From an uncultured Clostridium sp. (GTDB lineage: Bacteria; Bacillota; Clostridia; Lachnospirales; Lachnospiraceae), in contig NZ_URHZ01000008.1 of NCBI RefSeq assembly GCF_900547735.1, positions 32,439-96,438 on the forward strand: DNA of 64,000 nt. Reading direction: 5' to 3'. Made by a program: the position numbers and the translations under genes. Below, in pieces: positions 1 to 8,626 of the stretch (positions are counted from its first letter, which is position 1; each line of letters opens with the position of its first letter). Under the pieces are notes generated by a model, which did not search any database, had not been told where the DNA came from, and saw nothing but the letters and a program-made list of their open reading frames with translations.

Positions 1-1543
1 TGGAGGAAGATCCCCTGGAAACGGCATGCTCTTCGTAAATACTCAGTTCATAGCTCAGGCCGAAATAAAGTTTGATTGCATTGCTGACGGCATCTAACCG
101 GCCGTTTCCTGTGGCCTCAATCACGCGTCTTTCCTTATTCTGCTCAATTGTCACCTGTGCTGCAATTCCTTCCTCGGTCTGTCTGAAATCGTATTCGGTA
201 ATATTGAAAATATTTCTCGGTGCAATATAGTGATCCTCGAATATCTGGTAAATCTCCGCGGGAGCCAGTTCCTGATGCTTTCTGTCGGAAACTCCCTTCA
301 CGAGGTAGCCTACCTCCTCACGCATCTTATCCGGCACATCGATGCCAAAGTTCTGTTTCAGGATAAAGGCTACTCCGCCCTTGCCGGACTGGCTGTTGAT
401 ACGGATAACGTCAGACTCATACTCACGTCCGACATCGGCCGGATCGATGGGAAGATACGGAACATCCCATCTCTCTCCGCTCTTTCCTTCTTCTCTCCAG
501 GACATGCCCTTGGAAATAGCATCCTGATGGGAACCGGAAAATGCGGTAAATACGAGATCGCCCGCATACGGCGTCCTCTCATAAACCTTCATGCCGGTCA
601 GGGTCTCATATGTCTCCCTGACTTTTGCAATATTGCTAAAATCCAGCTTCGGCTCCACACCGTGGCAGAACATGTTCATTGCAACCGTGACGAGATCCAC
701 GTTACCCGTCCTCTCACCGTTTCCAAAGAGCGTCCCTTCTATACGGTCCGCACCGGCCAGCACTCCCATCTCCGCGTCGCTGATTCCACAGCCTCTGTCA
801 TTGTGCGGATGGACACTGAGAACCACGCTGTCCCTGTATTTTAAACATTTATGGATATACTCAACCTGTGAGGCAAATACGTGAGGCATGGCAATCTGGA
901 CCGTGGTGGGAATGTTGATAATCACCTTTTTCTCCGGTGTCGGTTTCCACACGTCCAGGACTGCGTTGCAGACTTCCACCGCATAGTCGACCTCTGTTCC
1001 CGGGAAACTCTCCGGGCTGTATTCAAATGTAAAGTTACCTTCCGTCGCATCGGCCAGGCTCTTCAAAAGCACGGCGCCGTCCACTGCTATTTTCTTAACC
1101 TCGTCGCGTCCCTTCTTAAATACCTGTTCCCTCTGTGCAACAGAGGTGGAATTGTAAAGATGCACGATGGCGTGGGGAGCGCCCTTTACCGCCTCAAATG
1201 TCTTTTTGATAATATGTTCTCTCGCCTGGGTCAGCACCTGGATCGTCACATCGTCCGGAATCATGTTCCGCTCGATAAGAGCCCTGATAAACTGGTATTC
1301 CGTATCGGAAGCAGCCGGAAAACCGACCTCAATCTCCTTGAATCCAACCTCGACGAGCATTTTGAAAAACTCCAGCTTTTCACTCAGTCCCATCGGCTCC
1401 ACAAGGGCCTGGTTTCCGTCGCGCAAATCCACGCTGCACCAGATCGGCGCTTTATCAATATAATCTTTTTTCACCCAGTCGTAGGTAACGACCGGGGGCA
1501 TAAAATAAGATTTACCATACTTTTCCGCTACATTTACATTCAT
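1..1543 (-). CDS. leuA: 2-isopropylmalate synthase, C-terminus cut by window edge
   Basis: First committed step of leucine synthesis: condenses acetyl-CoA with 2-oxoisovalerate. About 514 codons are visible and the frame runs off the left edge. The catalytic segment has SVDLRDGNQA (residues 38-46; Arg and metal-binding Asp) and the later metal motif HPHNDRG. The N-terminal extension ending in PPVVTYDWVKKDYI and the visible start of the C-terminal regulatory domain fit the long LeuA form. The ATG at 1543 lies 8 nt after GGGAGG; an in-frame ATG at 1549 is too close to that site. A T-box leader lies directly upstream. Confidence 0.95.
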   Translation of the reverse strand, partial: MNVNVAEKYGKSYFMPPVVTYDWVKKDYIDKAPIWCSVDLRDGNQALVEPMGLSEKLEFFKMLVEVGFKEIEVGFPAASDTEYQFIRALIERNMIPDDVTIQVLTQAREHIIKKTFEAVKGAPHAIVHLYNSTSVAQREQVFKKGRDEVKKIAVDGAVLLKSLADATEGNFTFEYSPESFPGTEVDYAVEVCNAVLDVWKPTPEKKVIINIPTTVQIAMPHVFASQVEYIHKCLKYRDSVVLSVHPHNDRGCGISDAEMGVLAGADRIEGTLFGNGERTGNVDLVTVAMNMFCHGVEPKLDFSNIAKVRETYETLTGMKVYERTPYAGDLVFTAFSGSHQDAISKGMSWREEGKSGERWDVPYLPIDPADVGREYESDVIRINSQSGKGGVAFILKQNFGIDVPDKMREEVGYLVKGVSDRKHQELAPAEIYQIFEDHYIAPRNIFNITEYDFRQTEEGIAAQVTIEQNKERRVIEATGNGRLDAVSNAIKLYFGLSYELSIYEEHAVSRGSSS

Positions 1544-1606
1544 TTTCATTTCCTCCCTTATACGGTTATCGCTATTTCCTGAGAACTTCTGGGGAACTTT
1601 TCCGAA

Positions 1607-1639
1607 CAACGAAAAGCACGCTTCGCGAACTTTTCATTG
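1607..1639. repeat. 33-bp dispersed palindromic repeat, copy 1
   Basis: Imperfect palindrome: outer arms CAACGAAAAG and CTTTTCATTG with one mismatch, and an inner CGCTTCGCG hairpin. It lies in the leuA 5' untranslated region between the T-box terminator and the ribosome site. An identical inverted copy is at 37750-37782 and a 31/33 copy at 4827-4859. Confidence 0.75.
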
Positions 1640-1645
1640 CCGCTC

Positions 1646-1950
1646 AAAAAAAGTCCCCATAAAAATGTTTACCCGAAACATTTTTATAGAGACGCAATGT
1701 AATCATATACGCGGTACCACTCTATTTCACGGCGCAATCGCCATGCCCTCACCGGCACTTCATGCCATTCCCCTTTCTACGGCGGGAATTCCGTCCGCAC
1801 CTACCCAATCCCTATGGACCTTCAGCCGGCTGCTCTGAGGCCAGTTCACTGTTTTTCCCCGACCGCCTCGCACCACCCGGCAGCTCTCTGCATTTTCCGT
1901 AAAAACAATTACTCTTCCTCTTCTTCGCTTTATTCTATTCAATTTTCGCT
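1646..1950 (-). promoter_or_regulatory. T-box leader (leucine) upstream of leuA
   Basis: Reading leftward there is an AGGAAGAGTAA stem I start, the AGAGAGCTGCCGG-TGGTGCGAGGCGG stem I apical motif, and the T-box core AGAGTGGTACCGCG (1711-1726). A terminator hairpin (1659-1687) with a T-run (about 1646-1653) follows. The specifier region reads GTGAACTGGCCTC; CTG or CTC would both be leucine codons, which fits leuA. Uncharged tRNA-Leu should stabilise the antiterminator and turn leuA on. The exact specifier triplet is not certain. Confidence 0.88.
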
Positions 1951-2061
1951 GTCAATTTCTGTTGCTTTATAAATGTTAACACACTTCATTTCGGCTTACA
2001 AGGTACGAATTTAATCAATTTTCTTGATTTATTTTATCTTTTCAGGGTTTTATGGAGAAAA

Positions 2062-3624
2062 TCATTCCACTCCATCCTGCTTCAGCTCGTTAATACCGGC
2101 CGCCTGCAATACTGTTTCCCCCTGTTCCGGTTCTTCCGGGTCCACCGTCTTCCGCTCCGGTCCTTCCAGGTCCACCGTTTTCCGCTCCGGTCCTTCCGGG
2201 TCCACCGTCATCCGCTCCGGCTCTTCCAGGCAAAGCTCCTCCCGCCGCATCCTGCGCAGCTCCGACCTTGCCATCGAAATGGCAACCACAGCGGCCACGA
2301 GATCGGCAATAGGCCCCGCATACATGATCCCGTCGATCCCGAAAAAAACAGGGAAAATAAGAATCAGCGGAAGCAGAAATAAAAGCTGCCTTGTCAGGGA
2401 AAGGAAAATTCCTTTTTTCGGCTTCCCGATGGATGTAAACAGATTGGAGGAAATCGGCTGAACGCAGTTTAAAAACGTAAAAAAGAGATAGATTCTGAAA
2501 TACTTGGCCGCGAACAGAAAATACTGCTCCGAACCGCGCCCGAACAGGGCGATGATCTGCCTGGGAATTAACTGGAAACAGGCAAAAGACAGCACGGACA
2601 CAACGGCTCCGCGGCGTATGGCCAGCAGATACACTTCCCGCACTCTGGCGTAATTTTTTGCCCCGTAATTAAAGCTGGCAATTGGCTGCATTCCCTGGGA
2701 CAGTCCGATTACAACGGAGAAAAACACCTGGTTCACCTTTGTGATAATTCCCGCGCAGGCCAAAGGAACCGATTCCCCATAGGAGGATAACGCCCCGTAG
2801 TAGGTCAGCGATTTATTCAACACGATCTGAACAATCATCATCGCAAGCTGGTTAAAAAACGAGGCCGCCCCCAGCGAGGCGAGCAGGCCCGCATATTCTT
2901 TTCTAAGAATCAGATGACGCCGCTCTAAACGCACCGTTTTAAATCGGCAGAGATAACGGATTACCAGACATCCCGAAAAGATCTGGCCGATAATGGTAGC
3001 CAACGCCGCCCCGGCCATTCCCATGCCAAACCCGAAAATAAAAAGGGGATCAAGAATGGTGTTGATGACCGCTCCCGACAAGTTGTAAATCATGGATTTT
3101 CTCGGACTGCCGTCCGCCCTGACCAGATGGCCTCCACCGCTTGTCAGAATCAGAAAGGGAAAACCAAAAGAGGTGATTCCGGTATACGTCCTGGCATAGT
3201 CCAGGATATTTTCCGGGGAGCCGAAAAAGCGCAGCAGAGGGGTCAAAAAGATTTGTACCACAATACAGAGCAGAGCGCCGCAGCCCACCATTAATACGGC
3301 GGCATTGCCTATAAAGTGAGGCGCCTTCCCGCTGTCCCCCCTCCCCATCGTAAGATTAAAAGCGGAGGCCCCTCCGACTCCGCATAAAAGCGCAATCGCA
3401 ATGCAGGACGTGCTGAGCGGAAAAGCCACATTCGTCGCCGCATTTCCCAACTCTCCCACACTTCTTCCGATAAAAAACTGATCTACAATATTATATAAAG
3501 CTCCCACCAGCATGGCAATAATGCTGGGAACCGCAAATTTCCCAAGCAAACGTCCAACCGGAAGTGTTCCAAGAATATTATCTGATTTTCCCTGAACCGC
3601 CTCTCCCATCGTAAAATCCCCCAT
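2062..3624 (-). CDS. MATE family efflux transporter
   Basis: A 520-residue membrane protein of the MATE (multidrug and toxin extrusion) family, which exports organic cations using Na+ or H+ gradients. The N-terminus LGTLPVGRLLGKFAVPSI, the first-helix NIVDQFFIG segment and the second-half SQGMQPIASFNYGA motif are typical. About 12 hydrophobic segments cover residues 25-455. Odd: the family ends soon after the last helix, but here a charged cytoplasmic tail of about 60 residues carries a 10-residue repeat (PERKTVDLEG-like) encoded by tandem 30-bp DNA units. The substrate is unknown. Confidence 0.9.
   Translation of the reverse strand: MGDFTMGEAVQGKSDNILGTLPVGRLLGKFAVPSIIAMLVGALYNIVDQFFIGRSVGELGNAATNVAFPLSTSCIAIALLCGVGGASAFNLTMGRGDSGKAPHFIGNAAVLMVGCGALLCIVVQIFLTPLLRFFGSPENILDYARTYTGITSFGFPFLILTSGGGHLVRADGSPRKSMIYNLSGAVINTILDPLFIFGFGMGMAGAALATIIGQIFSGCLVIRYLCRFKTVRLERRHLILRKEYAGLLASLGAASFFNQLAMMIVQIVLNKSLTYYGALSSYGESVPLACAGIITKVNQVFFSVVIGLSQGMQPIASFNYGAKNYARVREVYLLAIRRGAVVSVLSFACFQLIPRQIIALFGRGSEQYFLFAAKYFRIYLFFTFLNCVQPISSNLFTSIGKPKKGIFLSLTRQLLFLLPLILIFPVFFGIDGIMYAGPIADLVAAVVAISMARSELRRMRREELCLEEPERMTVDPEGPERKTVDLEGPERKTVDPEEPEQGETVLQAAGINELKQDGVE
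2131..2230. repeat. 30-bp tandem repeat in the MATE gene tail
   Basis: Units at 2131-2160, 2161-2190 and 2191-2220 plus a partial one at 2221-2230 differ by only a few bases. They keep frame (10 codons each) and encode the acidic PE(G/R)-rich tail of the transporter. Copy number could vary by slippage without breaking the frame. Confidence 0.85.
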
Positions 3625-3758
3625 CTCTTATTCTTCTCATTTCAGTATACTCCCGCGCAGGGCCGGACACAAATACTTTCAGGTAAAAAAGCCGGTTAAA
3701 GAATGCGGACGCCTCAACAAATTCCCAAATACAGGAAACACAAAATTCCGGAAACGTA

Positions 3759-3830
3759 TTGACTATCCCATCCAGGCGTGCTATTCTTTAGGCAGAAATA
3801 CATTTAGACATTTCTCTAAACGTCTAAATG
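3759..3830 (+). promoter_or_regulatory. Promoter and operator of the sdpRI operon
   Basis: TTGACT (3759-3764), a 17-nt spacer and TATTCT (3782-3787) form a good sigma-A promoter. Just downstream is an inverted repeat, CATTTAGAC (3801-3809) and GTCTAAATG (3822-3830). Its place over the expected start point suits repression by the ArsR-type regulator encoded next. Confidence 0.7.
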
Positions 3831-3890
3831 AGACACTCCTGCCTGCCACGGGCAACGGTCTTGGGCGGGCTCAACGGAAGGGAGGTAATT

Positions 3891-4169
3891 ATGGCCTTTG
3901 GAGACACCTTTAAAGCATTGTCCGATCCCACCAGACGTGAAATCCTGAACCTGCTGAAGGACGGAGCAATGGCGGCAGGCGATATTGTGGATCATTTTCA
4001 GATGACGGGCGCAACGATTTCCCACCACCTGTCTATCCTCAAATCAGCGGGCCTGATTGACGACGAAAAAAACGGGAAATATATTTACTATTCCCTCAAT
4101 ACGACCGTCATGGACGATATTATGAACTGGATATTAACATTGAAAGGGGAGACATCCGATGAAAAATAA
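3891..4169 (+). CDS. ArsR/SmtB-family autorepressor, SdpR-like
   Basis: A 92-residue winged-helix repressor. The motif LSDPTRREILNLLKDG at the N-terminus and the recognition helix TGATISHHLSILKSAGLI are classic for the family. No metal-binding Cys cluster is seen, which fits the SdpR branch more than metal sensors. ATG 3891 is chosen because GGGAGG lies 7 nt before it; the frame is open further upstream but without a ribosome site. It overlaps the next gene by 11 nt, so the two are co-translated, as in sdpR-sdpI. Confidence 0.88.
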   Translation: MAFGDTFKALSDPTRREILNLLKDGAMAAGDIVDHFQMTGATISHHLSILKSAGLIDDEKNGKYIYYSLNTTVMDDIMNWILTLKGETSDEK

Positions 4170-4812
4170 GAAACTCAGAATATTAAATTACGCCCTTGCC
4201 GTGTTGGGCATTCTCATAACGGCCGCCCTGTATCCGTGGCTTCCCGATAAGATTCCCACAAACTGGGGATTTAACGGTACCGTGACCTACAGTCCGAAAC
4301 CAACAATCTGGCTATGCTGCGGCCTGCTCCCGTTTATGGCCTTTTTATTTGATAATATGCCCAAAATTGATCCCCGCAAAAGGAATTTGATAAAGTTTGC
4401 GCCATATTACGACTCCTTCTGTATTTTCATGCAGTTCTTTCTGCTTGTAATGCTGGGAATCACACTGAGCGAATCATTCTTTCCCGGTCATATTTCGGTA
4501 GGCAGAATTGTTACGATCGTTGTTGGAATCCTCTTCATGTTCCTGGGCAACGTCCTGCCGAAGACAAAGAGTAATTTCTACATGGGCCTCAAAACGCCAT
4601 GGACCTTATCCGACGATGAAATCTGGAGAAAAACCCACCGGCTGGGAGGCAAAACCATGTTTACGGCCGGGGCTCTGTCTTTGATTTTCGGCTGGTCCAT
4701 GACCGATCAAGGCGGCAAATATATTATCATGGCTCTCCTGCTGGGCAGCATGGCCATTCCCTGTATTATGTCCTATGTCTGGTGGCGTCAAAAAACGGAA
4801 AAACCGGATTAA
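4159..4812 (+). CDS. SdpI-like membrane immunity/sensor protein
   Basis: A 217-residue integral membrane protein with about six hydrophobic segments. The LPDKIPTNWGFNG segment near residues 28-41 is the DUF1648 signature, and NFYMGLKTPWTLSDDEIWRKTHRLGG is the SdpI/YhfL signature. In Bacillus SdpI gives immunity to the SdpC toxin and sequesters SdpR at the membrane. No toxin gene is seen beside this pair, so here it may be an orphan immunity or envelope-stress unit. Confidence 0.88.
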   Translation: MKNKKLRILNYALAVLGILITAALYPWLPDKIPTNWGFNGTVTYSPKPTIWLCCGLLPFMAFLFDNMPKIDPRKRNLIKFAPYYDSFCIFMQFFLLVMLGITLSESFFPGHISVGRIVTIVVGILFMFLGNVLPKTKSNFYMGLKTPWTLSDDEIWRKTHRLGGKTMFTAGALSLIFGWSMTDQGGKYIIMALLLGSMAIPCIMSYVWWRQKTEKPD

Positions 4813-4826
4813 AACATAAACCGGAA

Positions 4827-4859
4827 CAACGAAAAACACGCTTTGCGAACTTTTCATTG
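4827..4859. repeat. 33-bp dispersed palindromic repeat, copy 2
   Basis: Differs from copy 1 (1607-1639) at two positions. It lies just after the sdpI-like gene, before the terminator hairpin. Confidence 0.7.
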
Positions 4860-4876
4860 TCACTCAACAAGACATA

Positions 4877-4926
4877 AAAAGAAGCTCTTCGGAATTTTAA
4901 CATCAAATCCGAAGAGCTTCTTTTTG
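4877..4926. terminator. Bidirectional rho-independent terminator
   Basis: Hairpin with arms AGAAGCTCTTCGGA and TCCGAAGAGCTTCT, an A-run before and a T-run after. It serves the sdpI-like gene from the left and the symporter gene from the right. Confidence 0.88.
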
Positions 4927-4936
4927 CCTGCCGTCC

Positions 4937-6301
4937 TTACTGATTTGCAGGCTCTTTTTCCTGTGTAAAAAGACTGACGGCAACATAGATAATCAGCGAG
5001 GGAATAAACGGCGTCAATGAAACATAGGGAATCGGCACGCCGAACTTAGACAGTAATACGACTGCAACGCCGGCCAGTGCGCCTGCAACCGCCCCCTCCT
5101 TTGTTCCCTTCTTCCAATACAGAGCGCCCAGAACCATTACCAGAGAGCCTGCATTCTGGAGCGAATAGGCGGACGAGAGCAGGGAAATGATATTTGAAAA
5201 CTGCAGGGAAATAATGAGGCCGCAGATTCCGACGGCAAAGGTAACCGCCACCGTAATTTTACTGAGCTTCTCCTCATCGGCCTTCGGATTGATAATGCCT
5301 GCATAAATATCATGAACCAGGTTCGCCGAGATATTCAGGATAATAATATCCACGGTCGACATAACCGCTGCCAGAATCGCCGCGAGCATAAGGCCTGCCA
5401 GGATAGGCGGACATGCGTCGAGAACCACCATAAATAAGATGGAAGCGCTCTCCGCCTCCGGGAAAAGGGCTTTTCCGTACATGCCGATAATAACGGGAAT
5501 AACGACAAAGGGCAGTGAGGCAACGGCGCCGATAATCGGTGCCCAGAACGCAGTTTTCTCATCTTTACACGATGCATTTCTCTGGAAAGACGGGCCGGAA
5601 ATTAAACCGATTAAAGCGCTGGGCGCCAGCATCATTAAGAAAGTTTCCGTATCAAAAGGAACGGCCTCGAAATTACTCGGGGGAAGTGCTGCTGAAATAG
5701 TGTCGAATCCTCCTTTCATGGCAATGGTAATAATACAGAAACAGGCTCCGAACAGCATTACGACAGCCTGAATGGAGTCGGTCATAACAACGCCCCACAT
5801 TCCGGAGAATCCACAGTAGAGAATAACAACTACACCAAGTAAAATAATACCGAGCTTGGGGTTCAGTCCCAGAGAGCTGAAAAGAGCCGCTCCGGCCAGG
5901 AACTGGGAAGCCATGATTCCAAGGCTGCATGAGATTGCAAGCAGCGCGATAATAACTGCTGCTGCTTTACTGTTGTAACGGTTCATGATTAACTGGGGAA
6001 TTGTAATAACACCCCTGCGGTGAAGCGCCTTTGACATAACTAAGCCGAAAAGCACCAGTGACAGAACGGAACCAATGCCAAACCACAGGCCTCCGATACC
6101 GTAATTAAAACCATTTTGGGCGCCGCCCACGAAAACCCCGTTTCCTACGGTTGAGCCCAAATAGGCACATGCCATGAGAAACAATCCGTTTTTTCCGCCG
6201 GCGGTAAGGTAATCTTTCATAGACTGGGATTTTTTACCCCTGAAGCCGATGTACAGCATGCCAGCCATGTAAACTACTAAAACAGCAATAATAATAGTCA
6301 T
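4937..6301 (-). CDS. Sodium:solute symporter family transporter
   Basis: A 454-residue SSS-family (SLC5-like) uptake protein with about 13 hydrophobic helices. KKSQSMKDYLTAGGKNGLF near residue 25, AYLGSTVGNGVFVGGAQ and the central SGMWGVVMTDSIQAVVM segment are family signatures. It lies downstream of the flavin reductase gene in the same direction (89-nt gap), so it probably imports that enzyme's substrate. Terminated at 4877-4926. The substrate cannot be told from sequence. Confidence 0.88.
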   Translation of the reverse strand: MTIIIAVLVVYMAGMLYIGFRGKKSQSMKDYLTAGGKNGLFLMACAYLGSTVGNGVFVGGAQNGFNYGIGGLWFGIGSVLSLVLFGLVMSKALHRRGVITIPQLIMNRYNSKAAAVIIALLAISCSLGIMASQFLAGAALFSSLGLNPKLGIILLGVVVILYCGFSGMWGVVMTDSIQAVVMLFGACFCIITIAMKGGFDTISAALPPSNFEAVPFDTETFLMMLAPSALIGLISGPSFQRNASCKDEKTAFWAPIIGAVASLPFVVIPVIIGMYGKALFPEAESASILFMVVLDACPPILAGLMLAAILAAVMSTVDIIILNISANLVHDIYAGIINPKADEEKLSKITVAVTFAVGICGLIISLQFSNIISLLSSAYSLQNAGSLVMVLGALYWKKGTKEGAVAGALAGVAVVLLSKFGVPIPYVSLTPFIPSLIIYVAVSLFTQEKEPANQ

Positions 6302-6390
6302 ATTTTACCCCCTCTGTCGTGATAATATCTTTCACAGTTCCCGGAACGTATCGGGAAAATTGTCCCCGATACGTTCTAAGGTTCTAAGCG

Positions 6391-8361
6391 TTAATCAATC
6401 GAATATCCCGCACAATAGCCGCTTCTCACAGCCTCCATGATGCGGGCGGTGCGCTCACAGTCACCGATAATCCGCAGATCGGGAACAAGTTTATCCCACT
6501 CACTGAACATATCGTTGTCCTCGGTCATGCCTGTCGCAATCAGGACGGTATCGGCAGGCAGCATTTTTTCCTCCCCATCCGGACCCGCCGCCAATACGCC
6601 GTCATCCAGGATCTCTTTTACCTGCGTGCTGCGCATGGCTGTGATATGAGGCTCTCCGGCAATTACACGGAGCAGGTGCTTCCAGTATACAAAGTGCGCT
6701 TCACGGGCAAGTTCAGGCTGCACTTCGACGATCGTAACCTCGTGTCCCTTTGCGGCAAGAGCAAGGGCCTCCTCGCATCCAGCCTGGCCTCCGCCGATCA
6801 TGACTACATTTTTTCCCGGCTTCAGCTCTTTCTTAAACAGGTCTGTAACGGAATGGACGATGGGCAGGTTCACGCCCGGGATCGGAGGTATCACGGGAAC
6901 TGCACCGCAGGCGGCAATCAGTACGTCCGGTTTTTCCTCTTTGATAAGCTCTGCCGTAACCGGTGTATTCAGCCTGACTTCCAGGTTCTCCGCCTGCTCT
7001 ACGTTGGCTATAATACTCTTGCGGTATGCGACCAGATCGCTCTTAAATGGAATGCCGTCCGCATAATACAAGTTCGCGCCCAGGCGGTCCGACTTTTCAA
7101 ACAGGGTGACCCGATGTCCCCTGCGTGCCGCCGTCAGGGCCGCTTCCATGCCGCCAGGGCCTCCGCCTGCCACCATGACCTTTTTTACCGTATCCGGCGG
7201 AGTCTGGTGATGGCTTGTCTCGAACTCACGGCCCAGGGTCGGATTGACGGAACAGCGCAGAGTACCGGAGGAGAAGGGAACATGGGGAATAAAACCGACG
7301 CTGTTACAGGAGGAACAGCGCATGCAGTGCACAATTGTATCGGCATGGCCGGTGCGTGCCTTTTTCGGGAAGTCCGGATCCGCCAGGAATGCCCGGGCGG
7401 CGACAACGATATCTGCCTTTCCCTTTGCCAGGATGTCTTCCATGATATCCGGGTCGTTCAGGCCTCCTACCACCGCAACCACCGCATGTTTACAGACTTT
7501 CTTCACGGCTTCGGAGACATGGGTGTTGCAGCCTCTGGGCGTAAAGACCGTCGGGAACATCCGGCAGGCCGTGTCGGTGAGGTGGAAGGTTCCTGCAGAA
7601 ATATGGATTATATCGACTTTATCATCCAGCATCTTTGCCAGCTCTACGGTATCCTCTTTGGTAAGTCCGCCGTCCACGGCCTCCTCTCCGCTGACGCGGA
7701 CTTCCAGTATCATCCTGCTGCCGCATTTCTGCCGGATACGGTCAATGACCATAAGCGGAAAACGCGCCCTGTTTTCAAGGCTTCCTCCGTATTCATCCGT
7801 ACGGTGGTTATCCAGATTGGATAAAAATTGGGAAAGCAGCCAGCCATGGCCAAGATGAATATTTATAATGTCAATTCCCGCATACTGGGCCATATAAGCG
7901 GCATATGCGTATTTATCGGCCGTCTCATTCATCATTGCCTCATCCATTGCTATGACGGATGCCCCGTAAAGATTGGTCATTTCACAGGGGCCGATGATTT
8001 TAGAGCCGGAAGGTATGTAGTCGGGATGCGCACGGTTCCCCGAATGAACCAGCTCCACGGAAGCCAGGGCGCCCCACAGGTGGATCGCATCAATGGCGCC
8101 CGCCAGAGAGGGAAGGATCACCGGGTGGTCTAAGTGGGAATCATAGGGATGGCAAATATCCACCCTGGAATCTACACCGGCTTCACCCATTGCAACAATA
8201 CCGGCTCCGCCCTTTGCAATGCTGCTGAAAAATTCCTGTGCCTGCCGCGTATATCTGGGGATCTCTCCCCTGTGGCTCATGGGAGCGCTTGCAATACGGT
8301 TTCGTACCCGTCTTCCATTAATTATGATAGGGGAAAACAAATGTGGATAATCACAAGACAT
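6391..8361 (-). CDS. Old-yellow-enzyme-type NADH:flavin oxidoreductase (2,4-dienoyl-CoA reductase / enoate reductase class)
   Basis: A 656-residue three-part enzyme. The FMN TIM barrel (about 1-350) carries HLGHGWLLSQFLSN and RTDEYGGSLENRARF. A [4Fe-4S] cluster region follows (CMRCSSC, then SGTLRCSVNP). Two Rossmann folds come last: VAGGGPGGMEAALTAARRG for FAD and VVMIGGGQAGCEEALALAAKG for NAD(P)H. The class reduces activated C=C bonds (enoates, dienoyl-CoAs, bile-acid intermediates, bilirubin in some gut members). The usual Tyr of the HGY motif is Trp here. The divergent LysR gene is the likely regulator and the symporter follows. Substrate unknown. Confidence 0.9.
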   Translation of the reverse strand: MSCDYPHLFSPIIINGRRVRNRIASAPMSHRGEIPRYTRQAQEFFSSIAKGGAGIVAMGEAGVDSRVDICHPYDSHLDHPVILPSLAGAIDAIHLWGALASVELVHSGNRAHPDYIPSGSKIIGPCEMTNLYGASVIAMDEAMMNETADKYAYAAYMAQYAGIDIINIHLGHGWLLSQFLSNLDNHRTDEYGGSLENRARFPLMVIDRIRQKCGSRMILEVRVSGEEAVDGGLTKEDTVELAKMLDDKVDIIHISAGTFHLTDTACRMFPTVFTPRGCNTHVSEAVKKVCKHAVVAVVGGLNDPDIMEDILAKGKADIVVAARAFLADPDFPKKARTGHADTIVHCMRCSSCNSVGFIPHVPFSSGTLRCSVNPTLGREFETSHHQTPPDTVKKVMVAGGGPGGMEAALTAARRGHRVTLFEKSDRLGANLYYADGIPFKSDLVAYRKSIIANVEQAENLEVRLNTPVTAELIKEEKPDVLIAACGAVPVIPPIPGVNLPIVHSVTDLFKKELKPGKNVVMIGGGQAGCEEALALAAKGHEVTIVEVQPELAREAHFVYWKHLLRVIAGEPHITAMRSTQVKEILDDGVLAAGPDGEEKMLPADTVLIATGMTEDNDMFSEWDKLVPDLRIIGDCERTARIMEAVRSGYCAGYSID

Positions 8362-8626
8362 AATTTTTTTCCTTCCGTAACGATTCAGAGCCTCCGCTGT
8401 TACCGCTTTACCGCTTCGCGGAATGCTTTTTTCCGAACCGTTACTCCCTTTCTTTAGAATATTATTCTTTGTGCATTTTCACAAAAATTAAATTGGCCGC
8501 GCGCGCCTTTTTGTATTGTTATTATAAAAAATGTTTGCTACAATGTAAAAGATCAATAAATTTGCGTTGGTCATAACAATAGCTTATACCATGTTAAAAA
8601 TACTCTTTTGGGGAAAGGAGTAGTTC
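8362..8626. promoter_or_regulatory. Divergent promoter region between reductase and LysR genes
   Basis: A 265-bp gene-free, AT-rich stretch. It holds an inverted repeat GTAACGATTC (8377-8386) / GAACCGTTAC (8435-8444) in the reductase leader, with a CGCTTCGCGGAAT hairpin between the arms. LysR-type binding sites are expected here; I could not pick one out with confidence. Confidence 0.5.

Noticed and set aside
230..1582. Several rightward open frames over the leuA region
   Set aside because: The opposite strand encodes a clear LeuA protein with catalytic motifs; the rightward frames are its shadows.
6646..7858. Long rightward frames (up to 392 codons) in the flavin reductase gene
   Set aside because: They have no protein-family traits and lie opposite a gene with complete FMN, Fe-S and FAD motifs.
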